Positions 42,537 through 51,637 of a stretch of 60,617 nt of DNA are shown piece after piece. Positions within the stretch are counted from its first letter, which is position 1; each line of letters opens with the position of its first letter. This DNA comes from Candidatus Omnitrophota bacterium (lineage in GTDB: Bacteria; Omnitrophota; Gorgyraeia; Zapsychrales; Fredricksoniimonadaceae), in assembly GCA_028870995.1 (NCBI GenBank), contig JAGWOI010000014.1, forward strand, positions 1-60,617, given 5' to 3'. The notes under the pieces were generated by a model, which saw only the letters and a program-made list of their open reading frames with translations, ran no database searches and was not told the origin of the DNA. The position numbers and the translations under genes were made by a program.

Positions 42537-45008
42537 TTAAAACCCGCGGCTGACGCTAAAATAAAATTTACCGCTTTTACTGGTCTGGCCAGGCTCGCTG
42601 TTTAAGGGGATGCCGTAATCCAGTTTGATGGGACCGATGGGCGTCTTGACCCGCAGGCCGACACCGGTGCCGGACTTGGTGCCTCCGGAACCATACTCCC
42701 TCACCTTGCTCCAAACATTACCCGTATCAAAGAACACGGCACCTTTGACGATGGAGATGATAGGCACGGTGTATTCAACGCTGCCCACCAATAAGGCATC
42801 ACCCCCAACGGCGTCATTCGTATTTGGATCAATAGGCCCGACGGAGCGCTCATCGTAACCGCGGATGGAATCCTGACCGCCGGCAAAATAACGTTCAAAG
42901 ATAGGGACATCGGGCGTATCCGGATAGGATTGGACAATGCCTGTCCTGGCGCTTATCTCCAGGACGGTGGTGACATCATGGATCGTAAAGGGGATATAGT
43001 ACGCCCCTCCGGTCTGCAGCCGCCAGAAATTCTTGTCACCACCCAGAGGGCCGCCGGCCAAGTCCGCGCTGTTAGTGATCGTCCAGCCGCGGGTCGGAGA
43101 CACCCGGCTGTCGCGGTAATCATTGGTAACGCTGACTCCCAGGGAGCTGACCAGGCTGCTGCCCTCCTGCTCAAGCAGGGCCTCGGACACGCCGGAATTC
43201 AAATTGCTGATCTCAATGTGTTCCAGGCGGTAGACGCCGGCAACGGAAAGGTTGTCATTGATGGCTTTGCCCAAACGCAGGTCACCGCCGAGGGTCTTTT
43301 GAGTATAGGCATAACCTGTCGTGTTATCGTTGAGATTTTCAGTAAGATAAGCATCGAAGCCTGCGGTCACGGGATGGTCAAAGAGCCAGGGTTCGGTGAA
43401 GCTCAACAGGAATTCGCGCTGCACGGAACCGATCTGGGCACGCAGGCGCAGGTCCTGGCCGCCGCCGGTGAACGTGGACCAATTGGAAATGTCGAAATTC
43501 TTCTGCTCCACTTCGACAAAGCCCACCAGCCTGTCAATGGTGCTGTAACCGCCGCCGAAAGAGAAGGTGCCGGTCTTGGCTTCCTTGACCTGCACGATCA
43601 GGTCCTTATAGTCATCGCGGTCGGTGTCCTCAATGTCATAACCCACATCCTCAAAATAACCCAGATCTTTAAGGCGCTGCTTGGAGACCTTGAGCTTCTC
43701 ACCATCAAAGCGGTCGCCGGGGTACATGCGCAATTCACGGCGGATGACGATATCACGGGTATGGGCATTGCCCTGGATCTTGATCTGGTTGATGTAGGTC
43801 AACATGCCTTCCTTAATATCGATCTTGATATCGACCCTGCCGGAGACCGGATTAAAGGAAGGCGATTCTTCCACCAAGGCCGTGATATAACCATGATTGA
43901 AGTAATCCTCCCGGATATTGGACAAGTCCTCTTCCATCTTCTCATGGCTGAAGACCTTGCCCGGCTTCAAATTCTTCAGGTGGCTCCTGATCTCGGCTTC
44001 GGAAAGGACGGAGTTCCCGGAAAAGGTGACATCGCCGACGTAATAACGGATCCCCTCTTGAATGGTGACATTGACGTTCACCCAACCTTTACGCAAAGGC
44101 TCCAATTGATAAGAGGCTTTGGCATCGAGGTAGCCGTTTTGCTCATAAAAAGACTGGATGGCGGTCATGTCCTGGTCCAGCTGTTCGGGCTTCAGGAGGC
44201 CTGAGTTAAAAAGCCAGGCCCACCGGGATTTCATGACCTTGATGATCTTCTTGTCGCGAAAAGCCACATTACCGTAAATATGGATCCGTTTGATCCGCAT
44301 TTTGTAACCTTCGCGGATGATAAAATGCAGGCCGGCTTTGTTGGTGGCTTCGTTGATGGAGGTCTGTGCATCGACCGTGGCCTGGGTCAGGCCTTTTTTC
44401 TTATATAAGTCCTGGATCATATTAATATCGTCCTTAAGGTCCTTATTATCCAGGAATTTATCTTTCTTGGTCTTCATCTTGTTCATTAAATAACGGGGAT
44501 TGTAATAACGTATCTTGGAAAAGCTTATTTCCTCAACGATCGGCTTTTCCTTAAGCTTGACGATCACTCTGTAGCCGCCGTCAAAATCCTCATGATCGAT
44601 CTGCACATCTGAAAAATGCCCGGTATTGTACAGGCGTTTCAAATCATCGCTGACCACGGCCTCCTGGTAGGGTTCCCCTACCCTGGTTTTAATCCTGGCC
44701 AGGACTTGGGCAATCCCGATGGATTTGTTGCCCTGGATATCGATGGCTTTGACAATTTTGGGGGCGGGGGCCTCTTCCGGCATGGCTGCAGCAGCCGCAG
44801 GCTGTTGCTCCATATTCATGCTGACATCGGCTGCCGGTTGTTGGGCATTGGTTGAAGTCGAATTGTCCTGTGCCGTTTGCTCGGCATTGAGGGCGGCATC
44901 GATCTTTTGCTGCCTGTTGCTATCTGATTGAGCGGAAACAACCTTTGCTCCTGATAGAACAAGACAAAGGCCGAAAAGGACGGTCAATAAAACTTTACAT
45001 TTGGGCAT
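42537..45008 (-). CDS. bamA: Outer-membrane assembly protein BamA
   Basis: 823 residues. A signal peptide (VLLTVLFGLCLVLSGAKVVSA) and a Gln/Ala/Pro-rich linker of about 60 residues precede five POTRA domains (first KIVKAIDIQGNKSIGIAQVL; last YINQIKIQGNAHTRDIVIRR) and a C-terminal beta barrel. The lid-loop motif appears as SIRGYDERSVGP, and the chain ends with Phe (FYFSVSRGF) as a barrel insertion signal. It inserts outer-membrane proteins and proves a diderm envelope. It is first gene of the lpx operon with its own promoter. The long linker before POTRA1 is unusual. Confidence 0.96.
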   Translation of the reverse strand: MPKCKVLLTVLFGLCLVLSGAKVVSAQSDSNRQQKIDAALNAEQTAQDNSTSTNAQQPAADVSMNMEQQPAAAAAMPEEAPAPKIVKAIDIQGNKSIGIAQVLARIKTRVGEPYQEAVVSDDLKRLYNTGHFSDVQIDHEDFDGGYRVIVKLKEKPIVEEISFSKIRYYNPRYLMNKMKTKKDKFLDNKDLKDDINMIQDLYKKKGLTQATVDAQTSINEATNKAGLHFIIREGYKMRIKRIHIYGNVAFRDKKIIKVMKSRWAWLFNSGLLKPEQLDQDMTAIQSFYEQNGYLDAKASYQLEPLRKGWVNVNVTIQEGIRYYVGDVTFSGNSVLSEAEIRSHLKNLKPGKVFSHEKMEEDLSNIREDYFNHGYITALVEESPSFNPVSGRVDIKIDIKEGMLTYINQIKIQGNAHTRDIVIRRELRMYPGDRFDGEKLKVSKQRLKDLGYFEDVGYDIEDTDRDDYKDLIVQVKEAKTGTFSFGGGYSTIDRLVGFVEVEQKNFDISNWSTFTGGGQDLRLRAQIGSVQREFLLSFTEPWLFDHPVTAGFDAYLTENLNDNTTGYAYTQKTLGGDLRLGKAINDNLSVAGVYRLEHIEISNLNSGVSEALLEQEGSSLVSSLGVSVTNDYRDSRVSPTRGWTITNSADLAGGPLGGDKNFWRLQTGGAYYIPFTIHDVTTVLEISARTGIVQSYPDTPDVPIFERYFAGGQDSIRGYDERSVGPIDPNTNDAVGGDALLVGSVEYTVPIISIVKGAVFFDTGNVWSKVREYGSGGTKSGTGVGLRVKTPIGPIKLDYGIPLNSEPGQTSKSGKFYFSVSRGF

Positions 45009-45036
45009 ATAACGAAAGCTTTCTTTGAATGCGTTA

Positions 45037-45066
45037 ATTATAAGTTCGGTTTATAGGCCCTGTCAA
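45037..45066 (-). promoter_or_regulatory. Promoter of the bamA-skp-lpx operon
   Basis: The minus strand shows TTGACA (45066-45061), 18 bases and TATAAT (45042-45037). Both boxes are consensus. The start would be near 45030, about 22 bases before the bamA ATG. It lies between dnaB and bamA, so the envelope operon can be expressed apart from the ribosomal/dnaB operon. Confidence 0.82.
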
Positions 45067-45082
45067 TCGGCATCGCAATTAT

Positions 45083-46417
45083 TTACTGATGATGTGCCAT
45101 TTCCAGGTTAGCGAATTTGACAAATTCCTTAAAGAACTTCATCTTAACCGTACCCGTAGGGCCGTTACGCTGCTTGGCGATAATGGCTTCGGCAATGCCG
45201 CGGTTCTCTTCGGTCGGGTTATAATATTCTTCGCGCATCAAGAGCACCACCACGTCGGCGTCCTGCTCAATGGCCCCCGATTCGCGCAAATCCGAAAGCT
45301 GCGGCCGGTGGTCCTGGCGGCTTTCCACGGCACGGGACAATTGGCTGATGGCGATCAAGGGCAGTCCTAATTCGCGGGCAAGCGCTTTCAAAGACCTGGA
45401 GATCTCGGAAATCTCCTGCTGGCGGCTTTCGGTCTTGGTATGCCCCTGCATCAGCTGCAGGTAGTCCACCACCACCAGGCCTATTTTATGCGCGGCTTTC
45501 AGGCGCCGGGCCTTGGCACGCAATTCCAGCATGGAAATGGCCGGCGTATCATCGATGAACATGGGGGCGGCCGAAAGCCGGCCCGCGGCCTTGGTTAACA
45601 GGGGCCAGTCGGAAGGCGACAAAAATCCGGTCCGGACCTTATGGGCATCCACCTGGGCCTGCGAACAAAGCATACGCTGGACCAATTGCTCCTTGGACAT
45701 TTCCAGGGAAAAAATGGCCACCGGGATATTGTGTTCAAGACAGGCATGTTCGGCGATGGAAACGGCAAAAGCGCTTTTGCCCATGGAAGGACGGCCCGCC
45801 ACGATGATCAAATCAGACCTTTGCAGGCCTGAAGTCTTGCTGTCGAAATCCGTGAAGCCTGTGGGGACGCCGGTAATGGCTTTTTTATGCTGGTAGAGAA
45901 GGTCGATGTTCTCGATGGTGCCCTTGATGATGTCCTTGATATGGACAGCCTGCTGCTTTTGCTTGGCGTTGGCGATCTCAAAGATAAGCTGTTCGGCCGA
46001 ATCCACCAGTTCATCGATGTCCACATTGGTACCGTAACTTTTGGTGATAATCTCCGTGGAATTCTTGATGAGCTGGCGCTGGATGCCTTTTTCTTTGACG
46101 ATATCGATGTAGTATTGGACATTGGCCGCGGTGGGGACGAAATCGGCCAATTGCGACAGGTAGGACACCCCCCCTAAGGATTCCAGCTGGCCGGTATTTT
46201 TCAGCCAGTCGGAAAGGGTGATGATGTCCACTCTCTTGCGCTCGCTGTAAAGCTCGCGCATCGCATCGAAGATCTTCTGGTGGGCGGTCTCGTAAAAATA
46301 AACACTATCCAGGAATTCGATGGCCACACCGATGGCTTCCTCGGAGATCATCATGGCCCCCAACACCGCTTTTTCAGCGTCGATGTTTTGGGGAGGGACC
46401 CTTACCGCCTGTTCCAT
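45083..46417 (-). CDS. dnaB: Replicative DNA helicase DnaB
   Basis: 444 residues from ATG 46417 (MEQAVRVPPQNIDAEKAVLG), preceded by GGAAGG. The N-terminal collar domain includes FYETAHQKIFDAMREL; the RecA-like motor shows Walker A GRPSMGKSAFAVSI, VAIFSLEMSKEQLVQRM, Walker B VVVDYLQLMQG, LKALARELGLPLIAISQLSR and LRESGAIEQDAD. No intein is present. It is last in the rpsF-ssb-rpsR-rplI-dnaB run, a classical order. Confidence 0.96.
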   Translation of the reverse strand: MEQAVRVPPQNIDAEKAVLGAMMISEEAIGVAIEFLDSVYFYETAHQKIFDAMRELYSERKRVDIITLSDWLKNTGQLESLGGVSYLSQLADFVPTAANVQYYIDIVKEKGIQRQLIKNSTEIITKSYGTNVDIDELVDSAEQLIFEIANAKQKQQAVHIKDIIKGTIENIDLLYQHKKAITGVPTGFTDFDSKTSGLQRSDLIIVAGRPSMGKSAFAVSIAEHACLEHNIPVAIFSLEMSKEQLVQRMLCSQAQVDAHKVRTGFLSPSDWPLLTKAAGRLSAAPMFIDDTPAISMLELRAKARRLKAAHKIGLVVVDYLQLMQGHTKTESRQQEISEISRSLKALARELGLPLIAISQLSRAVESRQDHRPQLSDLRESGAIEQDADVVVLLMREEYYNPTEENRGIAEAIIAKQRNGPTGTVKMKFFKEFVKFANLEMAHHQ

Positions 46418-46474
46418 GTTAGGCCTTCCAAAAATTCCATTAACCTTTTCCACTGATTCGAAGTGCCGATTTCC

Positions 46475-46939
46475 TTATGCTTTTTTAGAAAGATCGGCTT
46501 TTTTTGTCACCCACAAGCGGATCTTGGCGATCACCTGGGGATGGAGCTTGACACCGACTTCAAAATCACCTAAAGCATCGACCGGTTTCTCAAGGACCAA
46601 ACTTCTTCTGTCGATCTTTTGTCCCTGAGCCTCCAGCGCTTCAAGAATATCGCTCTCGGAAACGGCCCCGTAGAGCTGTTCCTGTTCGTTGACTTCGGCG
46701 GCGATGGTGATGGAGACCTTGCCTAACGCCTCGGCTTTTTTCAAGGCTTCCTGGCGTTCGGCCTCATATTCGGCCAGGCGCTTGGCTTTTTCCTTTTCAA
46801 TACGCTGGATGTTGCCGGGGGTGGCCGGCATGCCCAATTGGCGAGGCAATAAATAATTACGGGCATAGCCGTCCTTGACCTTGACGACGTCGCCGACCTG
46901 CCCTAACTTCTCGATGTTTTTCATGAGGATGACGTTCAT
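46475..46939 (-). CDS. rplI: 50S ribosomal protein bL9
   Basis: 154 residues from ATG 46939 with AGGAG. Starts MNVILMKNIEKLGQVGDVV, then DGYARNYLLPRQLGMPAT, a long central helix and the C-terminal domain LYGAVSESDILEAL...RLWV. It is normal for bL9. It follows rpsR after 1 base and precedes dnaB. Confidence 0.96.
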   Translation of the reverse strand: MNVILMKNIEKLGQVGDVVKVKDGYARNYLLPRQLGMPATPGNIQRIEKEKAKRLAEYEAERQEALKKAEALGKVSITIAAEVNEQEQLYGAVSESDILEALEAQGQKIDRRSLVLEKPVDALGDFEVGVKLHPQVIAKIRLWVTKKADLSKKA

Positions 46940-46940
46940 G

Positions 46941-47243
46941 TTATTTTCTCCTGGAAGAACCAACGGGTAAAAGCCCCAAGAAACGGGCGAGTTTGACGGC
47001 AACACCGATCTGGCGCTGCTGGGAAGCGTTGGCGCTGGTCAGGCGACGTGATAACAATTTCCCGCGCTCCGTCAAACACTTTTGCAAAAAGGCGATATTC
47101 TTATAATTGATCTCCGTGCCCTTGGGAATGGACATGCGGGCCGGACGCTGGCGGCGGCCCTCACCTCTGCCAAAGGCACCATCGCCGTCTTTTCTGATTG
47201 ATCTTCTGTCTGAAGGACGTTTTTTATCTGATCTTCTATCCAT
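46941..47243 (-). CDS. rpsR: 30S ribosomal protein bS18
   Basis: 100 residues from ATG 47243. A long basic N-terminal extension (MDRRSDKKRPSDRRSIRKDG) precedes the conserved core INYKNIAFLQKCLTERGKLL, then LTSANASQQRQIGVAVKLAR and FLGLLP. Its ribosome-binding region (GGGAGGAG) overlaps the last codons of ssb, so the two are tightly coupled. Confidence 0.95.
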   Translation of the reverse strand: MDRRSDKKRPSDRRSIRKDGDGAFGRGEGRRQRPARMSIPKGTEINYKNIAFLQKCLTERGKLLSRRLTSANASQQRQIGVAVKLARFLGLLPVGSSRRK

Positions 47244-47251
47244 AATCCTTA

Positions 47252-47680
47252 TTACTCCTCCCAAGCTATGTCTTCCGGTGATATCACCGTGTCTTGTTCA
47301 CCTGTATCTTTGGCCGCCGGCTCGCTGCCGGTTGCCCCTTCGCTCTTAACAGCACCGCCCAAAAACTGGATGCGCTCGGCCCGCACGTCGATGGTGCTGC
47401 GTTTCTGGCCGTCCCCGGTTTCCCAGGAGCGGCTCTGCAGGATGCCCTCCACAAACACCGACCGGCCCTTTTGCAAGTACTGGTTGCAGATCTCCGCCTG
47501 CTTGTCCCAGGCCGTCACCGTGATAAAGCAGGTGTCTTCCTTTAACTCACCGGTGCGGTCCTTGAACTTACGGTTGACGGCAATGCGCAAATTGGTCACG
47601 GCCGTACCGTTGGGCGTATAGCGCAATTCCGGGTCCTTGGTCAAATTGCCGATCAACAAAACTTTATTTAGACTTGCCAT
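47252..47680 (-). CDS. ssb: Single-stranded DNA-binding protein
   Basis: 142 residues. OB fold: LNKVLLIGNLTKDPELRYTP, NLRIAVNRKFKDRTGELKED, FITVTAWDKQAEICNQYL and KGRSVFVEGILQSRSWE. The acidic tail ends PEDIAWEE instead of the usual DDIPF, so the terminal Phe used by RecO, RecG and other partners is missing, with Trp near the end. Located between rpsF and rpsR, the usual place. The tail codons also form the rpsR ribosome-binding site. Confidence 0.95.
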   Translation of the reverse strand: MASLNKVLLIGNLTKDPELRYTPNGTAVTNLRIAVNRKFKDRTGELKEDTCFITVTAWDKQAEICNQYLQKGRSVFVEGILQSRSWETGDGQKRSTIDVRAERIQFLGGAVKSEGATGSEPAAKDTGEQDTVISPEDIAWEE

Positions 47681-47709
47681 ACATGCCTCCGTTCACTTTA
47701 AGAGAACCT

Positions 47710-48009
47710 TCAGGCCTTTTGGTCTTCAGTCCTGACTGTCAAAAATCGCAGTATCTGCTCGTTGAGGCGCAGAATGCCGTGCAATTTGGGTATGCTGGAA
47801 CTGTCGGCTTCGATGTTCAACAGGTAGTAGGCGCCTTCCACGATCTTTTGGATGGGAAAACTCATCTTATGGCGCTCCAGCCATAACTGGCTGTTGACAA
47901 GTTTGATGCCTGTCTTGGCCGCGGCGTCCGCCACCTGTTTGGCGATGTCGTCCTTGGTGCTTTGCGGCGCATGTGCGTCGACGATATAAACTAGTTCATA
48001 CTTGTTCAT
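47710..48009 (-). CDS. rpsF: 30S ribosomal protein bS6
   Basis: 99 residues: MNKYELVYIVDAHAPQSTKD, WLERHKMSFPIQKIVEGAYY, LNIEADSSSIPKLHGILRLN and EQILRFLTVRTED. Typical length and motifs. First of the rpsF-ssb-rpsR-rplI group, downstream of pth. Confidence 0.95.
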   Translation of the reverse strand: MNKYELVYIVDAHAPQSTKDDIAKQVADAAAKTGIKLVNSQLWLERHKMSFPIQKIVEGAYYLLNIEADSSSIPKLHGILRLNEQILRFLTVRTEDQKA

Positions 48010-48033
48010 TACTTTTTCCTCTTGGTTTCGCGT

Positions 48034-48582
48034 TCAATTGAACTGATTCATGGCAGCTGTCGCACCTTCGGTCACCCAGCATGTGACGCAGTCCAGTGCA
48101 TGGTTTATAAGATCCGGCAGCAATTTTTGCTCGCCGGGGGTGAAATTCGATAAAACGTAATCAACAGTTTCAGCCTTAGCTTCGCCAATGCCCAGGCGCA
48201 GGCGGCTGAACTGATCTGAACCCAAGGCCGTAATAATGGATTTTAACCCGTTATGCCCGCCTGCACTTCCTGACGGCCGCAGACGCATCTTGCCGAAGGG
48301 CAGGTCCAAATCATCACAAACAACCAATATTTCCGTTGCAACAATGCCTTTCTTTTGAGACAAGCTTGCCACAGAAAATCCGGAATTATTCATAAATTCC
48401 ATCGGCATCAACAAAGAGCATTCAACATCTTTAATGGCTGACTTGCCTACTATGCCGTGATCGCTACGCCATTTAACATTAAGGCGTTTTCCTAATTCTT
48501 CGAGGACCATGAAACCTAAATTGTGACGGGTCCCCTCATACTTTGGCCCTGGGTTTCCCAGACCGACGATCAATTTTGCCAT
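48034..48582 (-). CDS. pth: Peptidyl-tRNA hydrolase
   Basis: 182 residues. KLIVGLGNPGPKYEGTRHNL holds Asn10 and the catalytic His near 20; LLMPMEFMNNSG (usually TFMN), VVCDDLDLPFGKMRLRPSGS with the catalytic Asp, and GGHNGLKSII complete the family. It frees peptides from drop-off tRNAs. Eight bases after rplY stops reading into it; same operon. Confidence 0.94.
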   Translation of the reverse strand: MAKLIVGLGNPGPKYEGTRHNLGFMVLEELGKRLNVKWRSDHGIVGKSAIKDVECSLLMPMEFMNNSGFSVASLSQKKGIVATEILVVCDDLDLPFGKMRLRPSGSAGGHNGLKSIITALGSDQFSRLRLGIGEAKAETVDYVLSNFTPGEQKLLPDLINHALDCVTCWVTEGATAAMNQFN

Positions 48583-48589
48583 AGAGGCA

Positions 48590-49309
48590 TTATTTCTTGG
48601 CTTCTTCTTTCTTGGCAGCAGCTTCCGGCTTCTTGGCGCCTTCGGCCGTCTCTTCCTTCTTCTTTTCCTTCAAAACTTCAGGTTCGGCACCGGCAGCAGC
48701 GGCTTCGCCTTCAACAGCAACAGCAGCCGTCTCTTCGCGCATGGAACCGGCCACGGTGATGACCACCGCTTCAAGATCGTGCTTGGTACGCACGCCTTGC
48801 GGCAGGGCCAGATCTTTAACATGGATGGAATCATGCACCCCTAAATTGCTGACATCCGCCTCCAAATGGTGAGGAATGTTGGTCGGCAAACAGATAATGT
48901 CCAATTCCCACATCAGATGTTCCAGGGTACCGCCGTCGCGCTTGACACCCACGGCCTCGCCCTTGGGGATGATCTTGACCTTGATCTCGATCTCCTTATC
49001 AAGGGAAATACGGCTGAAATCCAGATGGATCACCTCATCCGTGACCGGATGAAGCTGGACATCCTTGATGATGGCCGGAAAATCCGACACCTTCTTGCCC
49101 TCATCGGTCAGATTAAGGTGGTAGATCAGGCTTTCGCCGGCATGTTCGCGGGAAATGCGGTCATAGACCTTGCGGTCAGCCTGGATGACGGTCGGCTTTT
49201 GGCCCGCGCCGTAAACGACCCCGGGGATCAGGTTCGATCGCCTGACCTGGCTGGCTGCGGCGGAACCGGTGTTTTTTCTGATTTGAACGTCAAAATTGAT
49301 CTGTTCCAT
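48590..49309 (-). CDS. rplY: 50S ribosomal protein bL25, long (CTC) form
   Basis: 239 residues from ATG 49309 with AAGGA. The 5S RNA-binding domain (QIRKNTGSAAASQVRRSNLI, PGVVYGAG) and the TL5/CTC C-terminal domain (VIHLDFSRISLDKEIEIKVK, LPTNIPHHLEADVSNLGVHD) are followed by a low-complexity Glu/Ala/Lys tail of about 50 residues. Located between prs and pth, as in many bacteria. Confidence 0.93.
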   Translation of the reverse strand: MEQINFDVQIRKNTGSAAASQVRRSNLIPGVVYGAGQKPTVIQADRKVYDRISREHAGESLIYHLNLTDEGKKVSDFPAIIKDVQLHPVTDEVIHLDFSRISLDKEIEIKVKIIPKGEAVGVKRDGGTLEHLMWELDIICLPTNIPHHLEADVSNLGVHDSIHVKDLALPQGVRTKHDLEAVVITVAGSMREETAAVAVEGEAAAAGAEPEVLKEKKKEETAEGAKKPEAAAKKEEAKK

Positions 49310-49322
49310 TTGATTTTCCTTT

Positions 49323-50273
49323 TTAATTTCTGATTTCTTCAAATAAACTGCTGATGGACTCCGCGTTATGGGTGCGGGCGATGGCCTCGGCCAACAGCGG
49401 CGCTATCGACAGTTGTCTTATTTTAGAGTCCTGTAAGCCGTCCTTCAAAGGAACGCTGTTGGTGACCACCACCTCCAAGAGCTCCTTGCAGTTGACGATC
49501 CTCTCCTTGGCGGGGCCGGAAAAAACCCCGTGGCTGGCCGCGGCATAAACCCCCTTGGCCCCGTGCGCTTTGAGGGCCAGCACTGCATCGGTCAGGGAAC
49601 TGGCGGTGGCGATGATGTCGTCAACGATCACCACATTCTTGTCCTTGACCTCACCTAAGATATTCATGACCTCGGTTTTCTCGGGCGACGTGCGTCTTTT
49701 ATCGACGATGGCCAACCCGGCATTCAGGCGCTTGGCATACGCCCTGGCCATCTTGATCCCGCCCACATCGGGCGGCACGATCACCAGGTCCTCGATCTTG
49801 CGGTCTTTAAAATATTCCGCGAGCACATTGATGCCGTACAAATGATCCACCGGAATATCAAAAAACCCCTGCAGCTGGCTGGCATGCAGGTCCATGGTCA
49901 GCACCCGGTTGACGCCGGCGGCCACGATCAGGTTGGCCACGAGCTTGGCCGTGATCGGCACGCGCGGCTGGTCTTTGCGGTCCTGGCGGGCATAACCGTA
50001 ATACGGGACAACCGCCGTGATCCTGTCCGCTGAAGCGCGCCGTGCCGCATCGATCAAAATCAAAAGTTCCATCAGGTTGTCGTTGACCGGCGGACAGGTC
50101 GGCTGCACGATAAAAACATCCTGGCCGCGGATATTTTCCTTGATGTGCACCCGGATCTCGCCTTCGCTGAACCGGCCGACAAAAACCTCGGTCTGGCGGA
50201 TCCCCAGCCTCTGACAAATTTCCGAGGTGAGGGCAGGATTCGCATTTCCCCCGAAGACCGCTAATTTTTTCAT
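49323..50273 (-). CDS. prs: Ribose-phosphate pyrophosphokinase
   Basis: 316 residues. FSEGEIRVHIKENIRGQDVF, QPTCPPVNDNLMELLILIDA, VVPYYGYARQDRKDQPRVPI, the flexible loop DKRRTSPEKTEVMNI and the PRPP loop VVIVDDIIATASSLTDAV. It makes PRPP for nucleotides, histidine and tryptophan; hisG of the same operon uses its product. Normal class I enzyme. Confidence 0.96.
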   Translation of the reverse strand: MKKLAVFGGNANPALTSEICQRLGIRQTEVFVGRFSEGEIRVHIKENIRGQDVFIVQPTCPPVNDNLMELLILIDAARRASADRITAVVPYYGYARQDRKDQPRVPITAKLVANLIVAAGVNRVLTMDLHASQLQGFFDIPVDHLYGINVLAEYFKDRKIEDLVIVPPDVGGIKMARAYAKRLNAGLAIVDKRRTSPEKTEVMNILGEVKDKNVVIVDDIIATASSLTDAVLALKAHGAKGVYAAASHGVFSGPAKERIVNCKELLEVVVTNSVPLKDGLQDSKIRQLSIAPLLAEAIARTHNAESISSLFEEIRN

Positions 50274-50293
50274 ATATTCTCTCCGTTACGCCT

Positions 50294-51550
50294 TCAGGCC
50301 GCTTTTTTAATGACCCGCGCAGGAACACCAAGTGCTATTTTCCCCGCGGGGATGCTTCTTCCTTTAGGCAACACTGAACCGGCGCCGATCACGGCCCCGG
50401 CACCGATACGGTTGGGCGCCACCAAGATCGCATCCGAACCTACGAAAACCTTCGGACCGATGGTGGTTTTATTCTTATTCTTGCCGTCGAAATTCGCCGT
50501 CACCACCCCGGCCCCGATATTGGTCCCGGCGCCCACATGGGCATCGCCCAAAAACGAAAAATGCTTTTGAAAAACCCCTTTGCCGATAGTCGAGCGCGAA
50601 ACCTCGGCAAAGTTGCCGATCTCCGCCCCATCGCTGATGCGCGTACCCGGGCGAAGGCGCGCTAAAGGCCCGATACTGCAATTCTTACCGATGCGCACGT
50701 CCGCATGGATGACGGTCATCGGATGGATGACCGTATCGCGGCCGATGGACACATCCGATTCAATAAATGTTGTCAAAGGATCTACGACGGTGACCCCGGC
50801 GGCCATGTGCCCGCTTAAGATCCTTTGGCGTATAATGGCCTGGGCCTGGGCCAGGTCTTCCCTGGTGTTGACGCCAAAGGCAACGGTTGCCTCACCGGCG
50901 GTAAAGGTACTCACCTTCCTGCCTTCAGCCAGCAGCAGCTCGATGACATCCGTCAGATAGAATTCTTTTTTAACAGCGTTCTTTCTGACTTTTTTGAGGA
51001 CCTGGAACAGATCTTTCGCAGCAAAACAATAAACGCCGACATTGATCTCCTTGATCTGGTCCTCCAGCTGGGAAGCATTCTTCTGCTCCCGGATGGCCGC
51101 AATCTCCCCCGCAGACCCCCGCACAATGCGTCCATACCCGTGAGGGGCATCGATGCAGGCTGTGAGGACCGTCGCCGATGCGCGCAAGGCCTGATGGCGT
51201 TTGAGCAAGGCGGCCACGGTGGCTTTAGTCAGCAGGGGCGTATCCCCGCAAAGGACCAGGACCGTTCCCCGCCAGTTGCGCAGAAAAGGCGCGCAGCGAT
51301 TAACCGCGTCCGCCGTTCCCAGCAAGCGGTCCTGTTCGACAAAGGTGACGCTTTTGCCAAGGTGATCTCTCACCTTTTTGGCGCCGTGTCCCACCACCAC
51401 GTAGGTTTTCAAAGAACGCAAATCTTTGGGTATATCCAGAACGTAATCGAGTACCGTCTTGCCGCAGATTTTATGAAGCACCTTGGGGATCTCGGATTTC
51501 ATCCTTGTCCCCTTGCCTGCCGCCAAAATAATCGCTTGAAACGCACTCAT
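50294..51550 (-). CDS. glmU: GlmU-like UDP-N-acetylglucosamine pyrophosphorylase/acetyltransferase, short
   Basis: 418 residues; E. coli GlmU has 456. N-terminal uridylyltransferase: IILAAGKGTRMKSEIPKVLH, LLGTADAVNRCAPFL, LVLCGDTPLL, APHGYGRIVR and VGVYCF. C-terminal hexapeptide helix: ARLRPGTRI, IGNFAEVSRSTIG, KHFSFLGDAHVGAGTNIGAG and FVGSDAILVAPNRIG. The catalytic His is kept (KHFSFLGDA), but residues matching E. coli Lys351, Tyr366 and Tyr387 are Ser, Phe and Phe, and the C-terminal tail is short. Acetyltransferase activity is therefore less certain than uridylyltransferase activity. It lies between tRNA-Gln and prs. Confidence 0.88.
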   Translation of the reverse strand: MSAFQAIILAAGKGTRMKSEIPKVLHKICGKTVLDYVLDIPKDLRSLKTYVVVGHGAKKVRDHLGKSVTFVEQDRLLGTADAVNRCAPFLRNWRGTVLVLCGDTPLLTKATVAALLKRHQALRASATVLTACIDAPHGYGRIVRGSAGEIAAIREQKNASQLEDQIKEINVGVYCFAAKDLFQVLKKVRKNAVKKEFYLTDVIELLLAEGRKVSTFTAGEATVAFGVNTREDLAQAQAIIRQRILSGHMAAGVTVVDPLTTFIESDVSIGRDTVIHPMTVIHADVRIGKNCSIGPLARLRPGTRISDGAEIGNFAEVSRSTIGKGVFQKHFSFLGDAHVGAGTNIGAGVVTANFDGKNKNKTTIGPKVFVGSDAILVAPNRIGAGAVIGAGSVLPKGRSIPAGKIALGVPARVIKKAA

Positions 51551-51560
51551 ATTTTTAAAG

Positions 51561-51631
51561 TTGCCCAGTCAGGACTCGAACCTGAACAACGAGATCCAAA
51601 TTCTCGGGTGCTACCATTACACCACCGGGCA
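51561..51631 (-). tRNA. tRNA-Gln (anticodon TTG)
   Basis: The minus strand folds as acceptor TGCCCGG/CTGGGCA, anticodon stem CGAGA/TCTCG with loop ATTTGGA (TTG), and T-arm TCAGG/CCTGA. CCA is not encoded (ACTT follows). It is embedded between ispE and glmU with gaps of about 10 bases, an arrangement that implies processing from the operon transcript. Confidence 0.94.
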
Positions 51632-51637
51632 GCTCAA

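Noticed and set aside
42930-44204. 424-codon open frame on the plus strand
   Set aside because: It lies wholly opposite bamA; the translation has no domain pattern, while bamA is unmistakable.
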